A stretch of 64,000 nt of DNA from positions 228,882 to 292,881 of the forward strand of contig DHVS01000029.1 in the NCBI GenBank assembly GCA_002412795.1, in the 5' to 3' direction. The translations under genes and the position numbers were made by a program. This document shows positions 23,786 to 31,738 of the stretch, one piece after another. A model generated the notes under the pieces. It worked only from the letters and a program-made list of their open reading frames with translations. It did no database searches and was not told the DNA's origin. Origin of the DNA: a bacterium UBP2_UBA5202 (GTDB lineage: Bacteria; Edwardsbacteria; AC1; EtOH8). Within the stretch, counting starts at the first letter, position 1; each line of letters begins with the position of its first letter.

Positions 23786-23833
23786 GAACTGACTGGTCAG
23801 TTCTATTATATGCCATAAACCATAATATGTCAA
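23786..23833 (-). promoter_or_regulatory. Consensus sigma70 promoter with TetR-type operator
   Basis: On the minus strand TTGACA (23833-23828), 17 bp, TATAAT (23810-23805), a perfect consensus. Directly after it GAACTGAC-CA-GTCAGTTC (23803-23786) is an inverted repeat with 8-bp arms, positioned over the start site as expected for repression by the TetR protein encoded just downstream. Confidence 0.85.
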
Positions 23834-23863
23834 GGGGGTTCAAAATGTTTTTAGGAATCAGCT

Positions 23864-23925
23864 AACGGCCTTTCACCGGAGGCTCCCGCCCTGGAGGGTA
23901 ACGGATGCCTGAGGGAAAGGCCGTT
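23864..23925. other. Structured intergenic element, 11-bp outer stem
   Basis: AACGGCCTTTC (23864-23874) pairs perfectly with GAAAGGCCGTT (23915-23925). The 40-base interior is GC-rich (CCGGAGGCTCCCGCCC ... GGATGCCTGAGG) and can form at least one inner hairpin. Neither strand has a T-run. It fits no riboswitch consensus that I can recall with confidence. Confidence 0.5.
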
Positions 23926-23989
23926 TAATGGTAAAATTATTATAATCATTAGACCGCGGATACCGGTAAAAGGTTTAATCGGAAACAAT

Positions 23990-24019
23990 AATAGCCCAGC
24001 CATTTATGGCTGGGCTATT
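23990..24019 (-). terminator. Hairpin terminator after the acyl-CoA dehydrogenase gene
   Basis: A perfect 12-bp stem, AATAGCCCAGCC (23990-24001) with its complement at 24008-24019, and a 6-base loop. On the minus strand ATTGTTTC follows, a weak U-tract. It is placed 20 bp past the stop codon at 24039. Confidence 0.65.
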
Positions 24020-24038
24020 AAAGCAAAGAAACTGTCCC

Positions 24039-25202
24039 TTATTCCTTCCCTCCGGCCGCCTCCTTGATCAGGTTGGAGGCGATCACGGTGCGCTGGATCT
24101 GGTTGGTGCCCTCGTAGATCTGGGTGATCTTGGCGTCTCGCATCATCTTCTCCACCGGGTATTCCTTCATGTAGCCGTAGCCTCCCAATACCTGGACCGC
24201 GTTGGTGGTCACTTCCATGGCCACATCCGAGGCGAAGCACTTGCACATGGCGCTCTCCTTGGCGAACTTCTTCTCGCCGGAGTCTATCATCCTGGCAGTG
24301 GCATAGACCAGCGACCGGGCGGCCTCCAGCTTCATGGCCATGTCGGCCAGCATGAACTGCACCCCCTGGAAGGCCGAGATCGGCTTGCCGAACTGGACCC
24401 GCTCCCGGGAATACTTGACCGCCTCGTCCAGCGCCCCCTGGGCGATGCCCAGAGCCTGGGCCGCCACGCCGGGCCGGGTCCGGTCCAAGGTGCCCATGGC
24501 CACTAAGAAACCCATGCCCTCCTTGCCCAGCACCTGGTCCTTGTGGATCCGGCAGTTGTCGAACACCAGTTCGCGGGTGACCGAGGCCCGGATGCCCATC
24601 TTGTTCTCCTTCTTGCCGAAGGAGAAGCCGGGGGTGCCCTTTTCCACGATGAAGGCGGTGGCCCCGCGGCTGCCCTTGGCCTTGTCGGTCAGGGCCACCA
24701 CGGTATAGATCTCGGCCTCGCCGCCGTTGGTGATCCACTGCTTGGTGCCGTTAAGTACGAAGAAATCCCCGTCTTTGACCGCGGTGGTCTGGATCCCTCC
24801 GGCATCCGACCCGGCGTTGGCCTCGGTCAGGCCGAAGGCCCCCAGTTTCTTGCCGCTGGCGATGTCCGGCAGATATTTTTTCTTCTGCTCCTCGGTGCCG
24901 AACAGGATGATGGGAAAGGTTCCCAGCCCGGTGGCGGCAAAGGACAGCGAGATGCCCCCGCAAAAACGGGACAGCTCCTCGGTGGCGATCACCATCTCCA
25001 TCACCCCGCCGCCCAGGCCGCCGTAAGCCGCCGGGATATAGACCCCGCAGATGTCGGCCTCGGCCAGCAGCTTGATTATGTCCCAGGGGAATTCACCGGT
25101 CTCGTCGTAATGCTCGCGCACCGGCTTGATCTTCTCCACCCCTATCTTGTGGCAGAGGTCCTTGATCATCATCTGTTCTTCGGTCAGGTAATAATTCATC
25201 AT
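24039..25202 (-). CDS. Acyl-CoA dehydrogenase
   Basis: 387 aa, full length for the family. The three-part fold is visible: N-terminal helices with GVYIPAAYGGLGGG, a central strand region with FGLTEANAGSDAGG (FAD/substrate contacts) and KQWITNGGEAEI, and C-terminal helices. The C-terminal part carries RVQFGKPISAFQGVQF, QVLGGYGYMKEYPVEKMMRDAKI and then YEGTNQIQRTVI, where the Glu is the usual catalytic base. It oxidises an acyl-CoA to the trans-2-enoyl-CoA and passes electrons to ETF. The short- or medium-chain type fits, but the substrate cannot be read from sequence. It comes after rnc at the end of the fatty-acid gene run, on its own or as the last cistron, with a hairpin behind it. Confidence 0.92.
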   Translation of the reverse strand: MMNYYLTEEQMMIKDLCHKIGVEKIKPVREHYDETGEFPWDIIKLLAEADICGVYIPAAYGGLGGGVMEMVIATEELSRFCGGISLSFAATGLGTFPIILFGTEEQKKKYLPDIASGKKLGAFGLTEANAGSDAGGIQTTAVKDGDFFVLNGTKQWITNGGEAEIYTVVALTDKAKGSRGATAFIVEKGTPGFSFGKKENKMGIRASVTRELVFDNCRIHKDQVLGKEGMGFLVAMGTLDRTRPGVAAQALGIAQGALDEAVKYSRERVQFGKPISAFQGVQFMLADMAMKLEAARSLVYATARMIDSGEKKFAKESAMCKCFASDVAMEVTTNAVQVLGGYGYMKEYPVEKMMRDAKITQIYEGTNQIQRTVIASNLIKEAAGGKE

Positions 25203-25274
25203 GATGGTTCTGGCTGTCCTTTTGATTTATTTGTGAAAATATGTATTCCAGGATAAGAAAACTTGCGTGAATTC

Positions 25275-25378
25275 TCGTTTACCTTGATCGGCCACATAGA
25301 TCGGCCACATAAAGCACATAAATCACAAAATAAATTTTTTTTTGTGCACTCTGTGCCTTTTGTGGCTAAATTAGACAG
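25275..25378. other. Intergenic remnant with GATCGGCCACATA duplicated
   Basis: The stretch between the dehydrogenase and rnc holds GATCGGCCACATA twice (about 25287 and 25303), then AAAGCACATAAATCAC, a T-run of nine, and GTGCCTTTTGTGGC. This resembles the interspersed strings at 21690 and 58500. No gene seen. Confidence 0.4.
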
Positions 25379-25382
25379 GTAT

Positions 25383-26123
25383 CTATGATCCCTCACTCTT
25401 GAGTTTTTCCAGGGTCTGCTGGGCCGCCAGCTGTTCGGCTTCCTTCTTGGTGCCGGCCCGGGCCAGTCCGTAGCGCTTGCGGGAGATCTTCAGCTCCACC
25501 TCAAAGGTGCGGTGGTGCTCGGGGCCGGCGTCCGACTTAAGACTGTAACGGACGGGTCGGTCATCCCGGCGGGACTGCATGTATTCCTGGAGCAGTCCCT
25601 TGAAATTCTTGTAGGCCTCGTTGTTGGAAAGATGGATGATCTGCCAAAAGAGCGTCTTTTGCAGGAATATCCTGACCGCATTAAGGCCCGAATCCAGGTA
25701 ATAGGCCGCGATCAGCGATTCCATGGCATCACAGAGGATGGAGTCCTTGTAGCGCCCACCGGAAGAAACCTCCTCCCGCGACATCTCCAGCAGTTCCCCC
25801 ACCCCCAGTTCCTTGGCCAGCTTGGCCAGTATCTTCTTGCTGACCACCAGTGACCGGACCTCGGTCAGCTGGCCCTCGTCGTCCTTGGGCCGGCTGGTGT
25901 ACAGGTATTCGCAGACCAAAAGACCCAGCACCGAATCGCCCAAAAGTTCCAGCCGTTCGTTGGAATCTATGTGGCGCCCGGCGGCTGAACGGTGTTTAAG
26001 GGCCTGGAGAAAATAACTGCGGTTCTTTATCTTCCATCCCAGCCGCTGCCGGATCTTGTCCAGGGCCTGCTGGCGTTCCGGGGAGAGTTTTTTATTCCCA
26101 GCGCCGAATAACTTTTTAAACAA
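25383..26123 (-). CDS. rnc: Ribonuclease III
   Basis: 246 aa. The signature NERLELLGDSVLG (residues 55-67) carries the catalytic E59 and D63, and CDAMESLIAA supplies D132 and E135. A double-stranded RNA-binding domain (about 172-245) ends with AGTKKEAEQLAAQQTLEKL. The enzyme cuts double-stranded RNA in rRNA and mRNA processing. Its place at the end of the acpP-fabF run is the widely conserved bacterial order. The gap to fabF is about 100 bp. Confidence 0.96.
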   Translation of the reverse strand: MFKKLFGAGNKKLSPERQQALDKIRQRLGWKIKNRSYFLQALKHRSAAGRHIDSNERLELLGDSVLGLLVCEYLYTSRPKDDEGQLTEVRSLVVSKKILAKLAKELGVGELLEMSREEVSSGGRYKDSILCDAMESLIAAYYLDSGLNAVRIFLQKTLFWQIIHLSNNEAYKNFKGLLQEYMQSRRDDRPVRYSLKSDAGPEHHRTFEVELKISRKRYGLARAGTKKEAEQLAAQQTLEKLKSEGS

Positions 26124-26221
26124 TTGAATACCTGGATTGAATATTAGAAAATTTGACTTCCAAACGACAAATTCAGATTAAAGTGATTTTTGATGATGCT
26201 GTTGTAATATATTGTTAAGCC

Positions 26222-27463
26222 TTACGATATGAATTCCCTGAAAGCCAGGGAAACATTGTGCCCGCCGAAACCGAATGAATTGGAAAGCGCCGCTTTGACC
26301 TTGGCCGTCCGGGCCTTATTGGGCACGTAATCCAGATCGCATTCCGGGTCCGGAGTGGTGTAATTTACGGTGGGATGTATGACCCCATGCTTGATGGTCA
26401 GCACCGTGGCGATGGCCTCCACCCCGCCGGCCGCGCCCAAAAGATGCCCGGTCATGGATTTGGTGGAAGAGACCGCCAGTTTTTTGGCATGCTCGCCAAA
26501 GACAGTTTTGATGGCCGCAGTTTCGTATTTGTCGTTCATGTCGGTGGAAGTGCCGTGGGCGTTGACGTAATCAACCTCCTCCGGCTTCAGATCGCCTGTC
26601 CTCAGCGCCATTTTCATGGCCCGGGCCGCTCCCTCCCCTCCGGGGGCCGGGGCCGTCATATGATAGGCATCTCCGCTGGCGCCATAGCCGCAGATCTCGG
26701 CATAGATCTTGGCGCCCCGGGCCTTGGCGTGTTCCAACTCTTCCAGCACCAGTATCCCTGCCCCCTCGCCCATCACAAAGCCGTCGCGGTCCTTGTCGAA
26801 GGGCCGGGAGGCCTGTTCCGGATGGTCGTTGCGCAGGGAAAGCGCCCTCATGGCGCAGAAACCGGCCAGGGCCAGCGGGGTGACCGGGGCTTCGGCCCCG
26901 CCGCAGATCATGGCATCGCAGTCCCCGGTCTGGATGCTTTTCATCGATTCGCCTATGGCATGCCCTCCCGAGGCGCAGGCCGAGACCGTGGCCAAGTTGA
27001 GGCCTTTGGCCCCGAAGGCTATGGACACCTGTCCGGCCGCAATGTCGATGATCATCATGGGCACGAAGAACGGCGAGATCCTGTCCGGACCGGCTTCCAG
27101 CAGCTTTTGGTGCTGGGCCTCCCAGGTCTCGGTGCCGCCGATGCCGGAACCGATGATCACTCCCACCCGTTCGGCGAATTCGCCTTCGATCTTCAGGCCC
27201 GAGTCCTCCACCGCCATCTTGGCTGCCGCCATGGCGTAATGGGTGCAGCGGTCCATCCGGCGCAGTTCCTTGCGGTCCATGAACTGGGCCGGGTCAAAAT
27301 CCTTGACCTCGCCGGCGATCCGGGCGCTATATTTTGATACGTCGAACCGGGTGATCTGCCCAATCCCATTCCGGCCCTCGGTCAGACTTTTCCAAAATTC
27401 ATCCTGACTGTTTCCCACGGGGGATATGACCCCCATTCCGGTGATGACAACCCTTCGTTTCAT
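26222..27463 (-). CDS. fabF: Beta-ketoacyl-ACP synthase II
   Basis: 413 aa from the ATG at 27463 (MKRRVVITGMGVISP); a TTG four codons earlier is possible. The Cys-His-His triad is present: VSACASGGHAIGE, NAHGTSTDMND and STKSMTGHLLGAAG. The C-terminus NSFGFGGHNVSLAF is the usual Gly-rich lid. It extends acyl-ACP with malonyl-ACP in fatty-acid elongation. It follows acpP by 90 bp and precedes rnc, as in many genomes. Confidence 0.96.
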   Translation of the reverse strand: MKRRVVITGMGVISPVGNSQDEFWKSLTEGRNGIGQITRFDVSKYSARIAGEVKDFDPAQFMDRKELRRMDRCTHYAMAAAKMAVEDSGLKIEGEFAERVGVIIGSGIGGTETWEAQHQKLLEAGPDRISPFFVPMMIIDIAAGQVSIAFGAKGLNLATVSACASGGHAIGESMKSIQTGDCDAMICGGAEAPVTPLALAGFCAMRALSLRNDHPEQASRPFDKDRDGFVMGEGAGILVLEELEHAKARGAKIYAEICGYGASGDAYHMTAPAPGGEGAARAMKMALRTGDLKPEEVDYVNAHGTSTDMNDKYETAAIKTVFGEHAKKLAVSSTKSMTGHLLGAAGGVEAIATVLTIKHGVIHPTVNYTTPDPECDLDYVPNKARTAKVKAALSNSFGFGGHNVSLAFREFIS

Positions 27464-27553
27464 AATCTTTTTCAATCTGCCGTTGTTGTTTTTGGATGGA
27501 GAGGCGCCTGCTTTAAAAAGCGCCTCTCCTGTTTCTGCTCGGGGTCAGGGTAT

Positions 27554-27802
27554 TTATTTGCCGGCCTTCTCGGCCATCTTCTTTTCGATATATTCCACCG
27601 CCACGCCCACCTTGGTAAGCTTTTCGGCTTCGTCGTCCGGGATCTCCATCCCGAATTTCTCTTCCAGGGCCATCACCAGTTCCACGGTGTCCAGTGAATC
27701 GGCGCCCAGATCCTCGATGAACGAGGCCTCCATGGTCACCTGCGAAGCGTCCACGCCCAACCGGTCGATGACGATCTTCTTGACATCATCAATAATTGCC
27801 AT
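27554..27802 (-). CDS. acpP: Acyl carrier protein
   Basis: 82 aa from the ATG at 27802, chosen because AAGGAGGTGAAACAA sits ahead of it, the strongest ribosome site in the operon. The phosphopantetheine site is in IEDLGADSLDTVELVM. The acidic helical bundle is typical in length. It carries the growing acyl chain for FabD, FabG, FabF and PlsX, whose genes are around it. Confidence 0.97.
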   Translation of the reverse strand: MAIIDDVKKIVIDRLGVDASQVTMEASFIEDLGADSLDTVELVMALEEKFGMEIPDDEAEKLTKVGVAVEYIEKKMAEKAGK

Positions 27803-27882
27803 TTGTTTCACCTCCTTTTCAAGTAGTTTATTTAATTGTTGGTATGTTTGATTTGCTTGATTTCTTATCCTGCTGTCATGGA

Positions 27883-27928
27883 TGTCATCCCGAGGTTTCT
27901 TTCTTGCCCGGCTGTCTGAGGGATGACA
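27883..27928. repeat. Inverted repeat TGTCATCCC/GGGATGACA
   Basis: Perfect 9-bp arms at 27883-27891 and 27920-27928 in the roughly 200-bp gap between fabG and acpP. CTCAGGGTGACA follows near 27966, so the gap looks like a degraded interspersed element. No small gene seen. Confidence 0.5.
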
Positions 27929-28010
27929 CTTTCACCCTTCGATTTGTAAGGCACGGTGCAACGCTCAGGGTGACAGATAAATTAGTGCCTTTTCGTGGGG
28001 GATCGAAGGG

Positions 28011-28751
28011 TCACATCACCAAACCGCCGTCCACCTGCAGCACCTGGCCGGTGATATAGGTCGACTGCTCGGAGACCAGGAACAGCACCGCGTTGGCCAC
28101 ATCGTCCACGCTGCCCATCCGGCCCAGCGGGATGCCCTTCTTGTAGTTCTCCTTGACCTCGTCGCTTAGCTTGGCGGTCATGGCGGTCTCGATGAAGCCC
28201 GGGGCAATGGCGTTGCAGGTGATGTTGCGCGAGGCGAACTCCTTGGCGGTGGACTTGGTGAAGGCTATCAGCCCGCCCTTGCTGGCCGCGTAGTTGGACT
28301 GCCCGGCGTTGCCCATCACGCCGATGACCGAGGACATGTTGACGATCCGGCCATAGCGCTGTTTCATCATGATCCGGGTGACGGCCTTGGTCAGCAGGAA
28401 TGCGCCTTTAAGGTTGACGTCCAGCACCAGGTCCCAGTCCTTCTCCTCCATCCGCATCATCAGGTTGTCGCGGGTGACCCCGGCATTGTTGACTAAGATG
28501 TCCAATGCCGGGAATGTCTCCTGGGCCTTCTTGACCAGTTCCGTGACCTCGTTGGCATCGGCCACGTTGCATTTGACTGCGATGGCCTTCCGGCCCATGG
28601 CCTCGATCTCTTTAACGGTCTTCTCGGCCTCTTCAATATTGACATCGCTGACCACGATGTTGGCCCCGGCCTTGGCCAGCGCCAGGGCAATTGATTTCCC
28701 TATGCCCTGGGCCGAGCCGGTGACGATGGCGTTTTTATCTTTTAGTTGCAT
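28011..28751 (-). CDS. fabG: 3-oxoacyl-ACP reductase
   Basis: 246 aa. Rossmann fold with GSAQGIGKSIA (NADPH site), NNAG, catalytic Ser in MSSVIGV, and Y-x3-K in YAASKGG. The IAPGFIETAMT loop and C-terminal GQVLQVDGGLVM are FabG-typical. It reduces 3-ketoacyl-ACP. It normally follows fabD directly, but here an unrelated propeller gene separates them. Confidence 0.96.
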   Translation of the reverse strand: MQLKDKNAIVTGSAQGIGKSIALALAKAGANIVVSDVNIEEAEKTVKEIEAMGRKAIAVKCNVADANEVTELVKKAQETFPALDILVNNAGVTRDNLMMRMEEKDWDLVLDVNLKGAFLLTKAVTRIMMKQRYGRIVNMSSVIGVMGNAGQSNYAASKGGLIAFTKSTAKEFASRNITCNAIAPGFIETAMTAKLSDEVKENYKKGIPLGRMGSVDDVANAVLFLVSEQSTYITGQVLQVDGGLVM

Positions 28752-28803
28752 AGTTCTAGTGTTATAAATATTAACTTCGCTGTGTGAAATATATTATTCA
28801 TTT

Positions 28804-29712
28804 TTATTTTACCTCAACCGGTGTATACTTTATTACTTTCAAACCTTCGTCGCTTCCTACAATTTGGTAACAATTCAAATGATAATCAAATGCAATATTG
28901 TTGGAACTAGTAATATACGTTTCCTTTTCACCGCTGCCCCAAATACTTGACAATAAATAAACCGTACATTTTGTTTGGCCTTTGCCATTTTGATAAATAA
29001 CTCTCTTTTGTTCAACACCATCAACATAAGCTTTCAAACCATTCAACAAAATACCACGTGCCCATAAACCTTTAGTAAAGGCACCTGTGTCAACAATTGC
29101 AGATTTTGACAAAATGGCATCTGCGTTTTTATTATTAACTTCAGCAGTATATTTTTCAAGCGGCACAAAGCCTTGTATTAGATCACTTGTTTGGGGTCGT
29201 AGTGCTGGCCTTGACCAGACATATATTCCACCATCCATATTATTATAAAAATTAATAGCACCAATTCCGGCAGGGATTGCATATGAATTAACAACTTTTT
29301 TCGTCTTCAAATTAATTTCTGCTATAGCAGGTCTTGCTTTTTTATTATCACGAACCATTAGATACAGTATTTGCACTTTAGAATCAACCGTCATTGCACC
29401 ACGCACTGAAAATTCAGTATTTGACAGTTGTATATCATACAAAAAATTACCATTAGGGCTAAAAACATTGATTTTACAAGTATAAATATCAGCAATATAT
29501 ATTGATCCTTCTTTATCAACTGTCATTGAAGACGAAAAACCTCTAACTTCCTCAAACGGTCCCAATTGAAATTCCCCCAGTTCATTACCCCATTTAGCCT
29601 CAATCAAAACCTTTTTAGTATAACTCTCTGGTGTACTGTCTTGCTGTGCGCACACAACAAAAGCAAAAGAAACCACTAACCCAACTATTAAATATCTAAA
29701 ATAACTTACCAT
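28804..29712 (-). CDS. AT-rich secreted NHL/six-bladed-propeller-like protein inserted in the fab operon
   Basis: 302 aa with a signal peptide (MVSYFRYLIVGLVVSFAFVV, cleavage or lipidation near the Cys of VVCAQQ). The body shows NHL-like strands (SMTVDKEGSIYIADIYTCKI followed by NVFSPNGNFLYDIQL) and later AFDYHLNCYQIVG, as in six-bladed propeller lipoprotein-like proteins of the FCB group. The codons are visibly AT-rich against the GC-rich fab genes on either side. It starts 17 bp upstream of fabD's stop side and ends 53 bp before fabG. No link to lipid synthesis is visible. It is probably a recent arrival that rides the operon's transcript. Confidence 0.62.
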   Translation of the reverse strand: MVSYFRYLIVGLVVSFAFVVCAQQDSTPESYTKKVLIEAKWGNELGEFQLGPFEEVRGFSSSMTVDKEGSIYIADIYTCKINVFSPNGNFLYDIQLSNTEFSVRGAMTVDSKVQILYLMVRDNKKARPAIAEINLKTKKVVNSYAIPAGIGAINFYNNMDGGIYVWSRPALRPQTSDLIQGFVPLEKYTAEVNNKNADAILSKSAIVDTGAFTKGLWARGILLNGLKAYVDGVEQKRVIYQNGKGQTKCTVYLLSSIWGSGEKETYITSSNNIAFDYHLNCYQIVGSDEGLKVIKYTPVEVK

Positions 29713-29728
29713 TGGTATTAATAACCTG

Positions 29729-30667
29729 TTAAACCTTTTTCAGTGCTTCCAGCGTCTCCGCCAGGGTCTTGCTATCCTCCACGTTCAGCACATTGATCTC
29801 CGGGACGATCCGCTTGATCAGCCCCTTCAGCACCCGGCCCGGCCCGCATTCCACCATGGTGGTCACTCCCAGCGAGTCCATCTTCTTGACCGACTCTTCC
29901 CAGCGCACCGGCTTCTTAACCTGCTCTATCAAAAGTTCCTTGATGGTAGCCGGGCTGTGCACCGGCTCGGCCGAGACATTGGCGATCACAGGGCAGGCCG
30001 GTTCTTTGAAAACAACCTGGTTCAACGCCCGGCGCATGCCGTACTGGGCTATGTCCATCAGCTCGGAATGAAAGGCGCCGGAGACCTCCAGCTGCACCGC
30101 CCGCTTGGCCCCCTTGGCCTTGGCCAGCTCCATGGCCTTCTCCACCGCCCTGACCTCGCCCGAGATCACGGTCTGCTCGGAAGAATTGAAGTTGGCGGCT
30201 TCCACGATGCCCGATTCCCGGGCCTGGTAACAGATATGCTCCACGTCCTTGGGATCAAGTCCCAGGATGGCGGCCATGGTGCCGGGCTGGATGTCGCCGG
30301 AGATGGCCATCAGCGAGCCGCGGATGCGCACCAGGCGCACGGCGTCCTCAAAGGCAATGGCCCCGGCCGCCACCAGGGCGGAATATTCCCCCAAGCTGTG
30401 CCCGGCGGTATAGTCGAACTTGATGCCTTCCTTCTGCAGCAGGCGGAAGGCGGCGATGGAATGTATCAGAATGGCCGGCTGGGCGTTGTGGGTCATCCGC
30501 AGCTCGCCGGGCGTGCTTTCAAAGCAGATCTTGGTGATGTCGAATTTCAGGGCCTCGTTGGCCTTTTCGTAGGTTTCCCTGGCCGGCGGGTGGTTGTCGA
30601 ACAGGTCCTTCCCCATGCCCACGTACTGGGCGCCCTGGCCGGGAAATATGAATGCTGTCTTGGACAT
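29729..30667 (-). CDS. fabD: Malonyl-CoA:ACP transacylase
   Basis: 312 aa. It opens with FIFPGQGAQYVGMG; the nucleophile is in GHSLGEYSALVAAGA and the catalytic His in SGAFHSELM. It loads malonyl groups onto ACP. Start ATG at 30667 with AGAGGTAAAGT upstream. It is third in the plsX-fabH-fabD order. Confidence 0.96.
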   Translation of the reverse strand: MSKTAFIFPGQGAQYVGMGKDLFDNHPPARETYEKANEALKFDITKICFESTPGELRMTHNAQPAILIHSIAAFRLLQKEGIKFDYTAGHSLGEYSALVAAGAIAFEDAVRLVRIRGSLMAISGDIQPGTMAAILGLDPKDVEHICYQARESGIVEAANFNSSEQTVISGEVRAVEKAMELAKAKGAKRAVQLEVSGAFHSELMDIAQYGMRRALNQVVFKEPACPVIANVSAEPVHSPATIKELLIEQVKKPVRWEESVKKMDSLGVTTMVECGPGRVLKGLIKRIVPEINVLNVEDSKTLAETLEALKKV

Positions 30668-30722
30668 ACTTTACCTCTTTATTATATGGGACACGGATTT
30701 CCACGGATTTCTTTGTTCTATC

Positions 30723-30757
30723 TTCGGTATTCAATATTCAGTATGCAGTGTTCAGGT
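30723..30757. repeat. 7-bp-period run between fabH and fabD
   Basis: Five heptamers in register: TTCGGTA, TTCAATA, TTCAGTA, TGCAGTG, TTCAGGT, ending exactly at the fabH stop codon. Confidence 0.65.
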
Positions 30758-31738
30758 TTACCACCGTATCAGCACCGCCCCCCAGGTGAATCCGGCCCCG
30801 AAGGCCACCAGCATTATCAGGTCGCCTTTCTTGATCTTTCCGTTCCGCACCGCCTCGTCCATTGCGATGGGAATGGAAGCCGCCGAAGTGTTGCCGTATT
30901 TCTGGATGTTGATGTATATCTTCTCGTTCCCGGCTCCCAGCCGCTCGGCGATGGCTTCTATGATCCGGATGTTGGCCTGGTGCGGGATCAGCAGGTTCAA
31001 TTGTTCCTTGGATATCCCGGCGTTTTCCAGCGCTTTGGTGGCGGCCTCCAGCATGTTTCTGACGGCATAGGGGAACACCTTGTTTCCGGCCATCTTCACA
31101 AAATGCATCTTCTCGTCCACCGTCTTATGACTGGCGGGATTCAACGAACCTCCTCCCGGCATATACAGAAGATCCCCCAGGTTTCCGTCGGCGCCCAGAT
31201 AGGTGGAGAGGATCCCCCGGTCATCTTCAACCTCACCCAACACCGCCGCCCCGGCCCCGTCCCCGAACAGCACGCAGGTGCCGCGGTCGGTCCAGTCGGT
31301 GATCTTGGTCAGTTCCTCCGCCCCTATCACCAGCACCTTGCGCCTGGGATCGGCCACTATCAGCGAGCGGGCCAGCTCCAATCCGTAGATGAACCCGGTG
31401 CAGCCGGCCGAAAGGTCAAAAGCCGCGGCGTTCTTGGCTCCCAATGCGGCCTGCACGATGCAGGCGGTGGAGGGAAACATCATGTCCGGGGTAACAGTGC
31501 CGATCAGGATGAAATCCAGTTCCTCCGGCTTGACCCCGGAAGCTTCCAGCGCCTTTTTGGCGGCTTCCAGCGACAGCTTGGAGGTCGGGGTCTTCTCGTC
31601 TGAAACGTGACGCTCCTTGATTCCGCTGCGCTGGGTTATCCATTCGTCGGTGGTCTCTACGATCTTCTCCAGGTCGGCATTGGTCAGTATTTTTTCGGGA
31701 ACATAAGATCCGGTTCCCAGAATGGCTATCCGTTTCAT
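30758..31738 (-). CDS. fabH: Beta-ketoacyl-ACP synthase III
   Basis: 326 aa. The Cys-His-Asn triad is present: FDLSAGCTGFIYG, LIPHQANIRIIEA and a C-terminal Asn region (NTSAASIPIA). The closing GAGFTWGAVLIRW is diagnostic. It starts fatty-acid synthesis by condensing acetyl-CoA with malonyl-ACP. Its ATG overlaps the plsX stop (ATGA). Confidence 0.96.
   Translation of the reverse strand: MKRIAILGTGSYVPEKILTNADLEKIVETTDEWITQRSGIKERHVSDEKTPTSKLSLEAAKKALEASGVKPEELDFILIGTVTPDMMFPSTACIVQAALGAKNAAAFDLSAGCTGFIYGLELARSLIVADPRRKVLVIGAEELTKITDWTDRGTCVLFGDGAGAAVLGEVEDDRGILSTYLGADGNLGDLLYMPGGGSLNPASHKTVDEKMHFVKMAGNKVFPYAVRNMLEAATKALENAGISKEQLNLLIPHQANIRIIEAIAERLGAGNEKIYINIQKYGNTSAASIPIAMDEAVRNGKIKKGDLIMLVAFGAGFTWGAVLIRW

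Noticed and set aside
23760..23843. N-terminal extension of the TetR protein
   Set aside because: The extension is encoded by the promoter and operator themselves.
23864..23925. Known riboswitch (TPP, c-di-GMP, fluoride and guanidine types considered)
   Set aside because: The long closing stem was suggestive, but none of the conserved cores I know fits, and it is not placed ahead of a matching gene.
24004..31603. Long plus-strand and alternative minus-strand frames opposite or over acd, fabF, fabD and fabH
   Set aside because: They are shadows of GC-rich genes: rich in Gly, Arg, His and Gln, without ribosome sites or family motifs.
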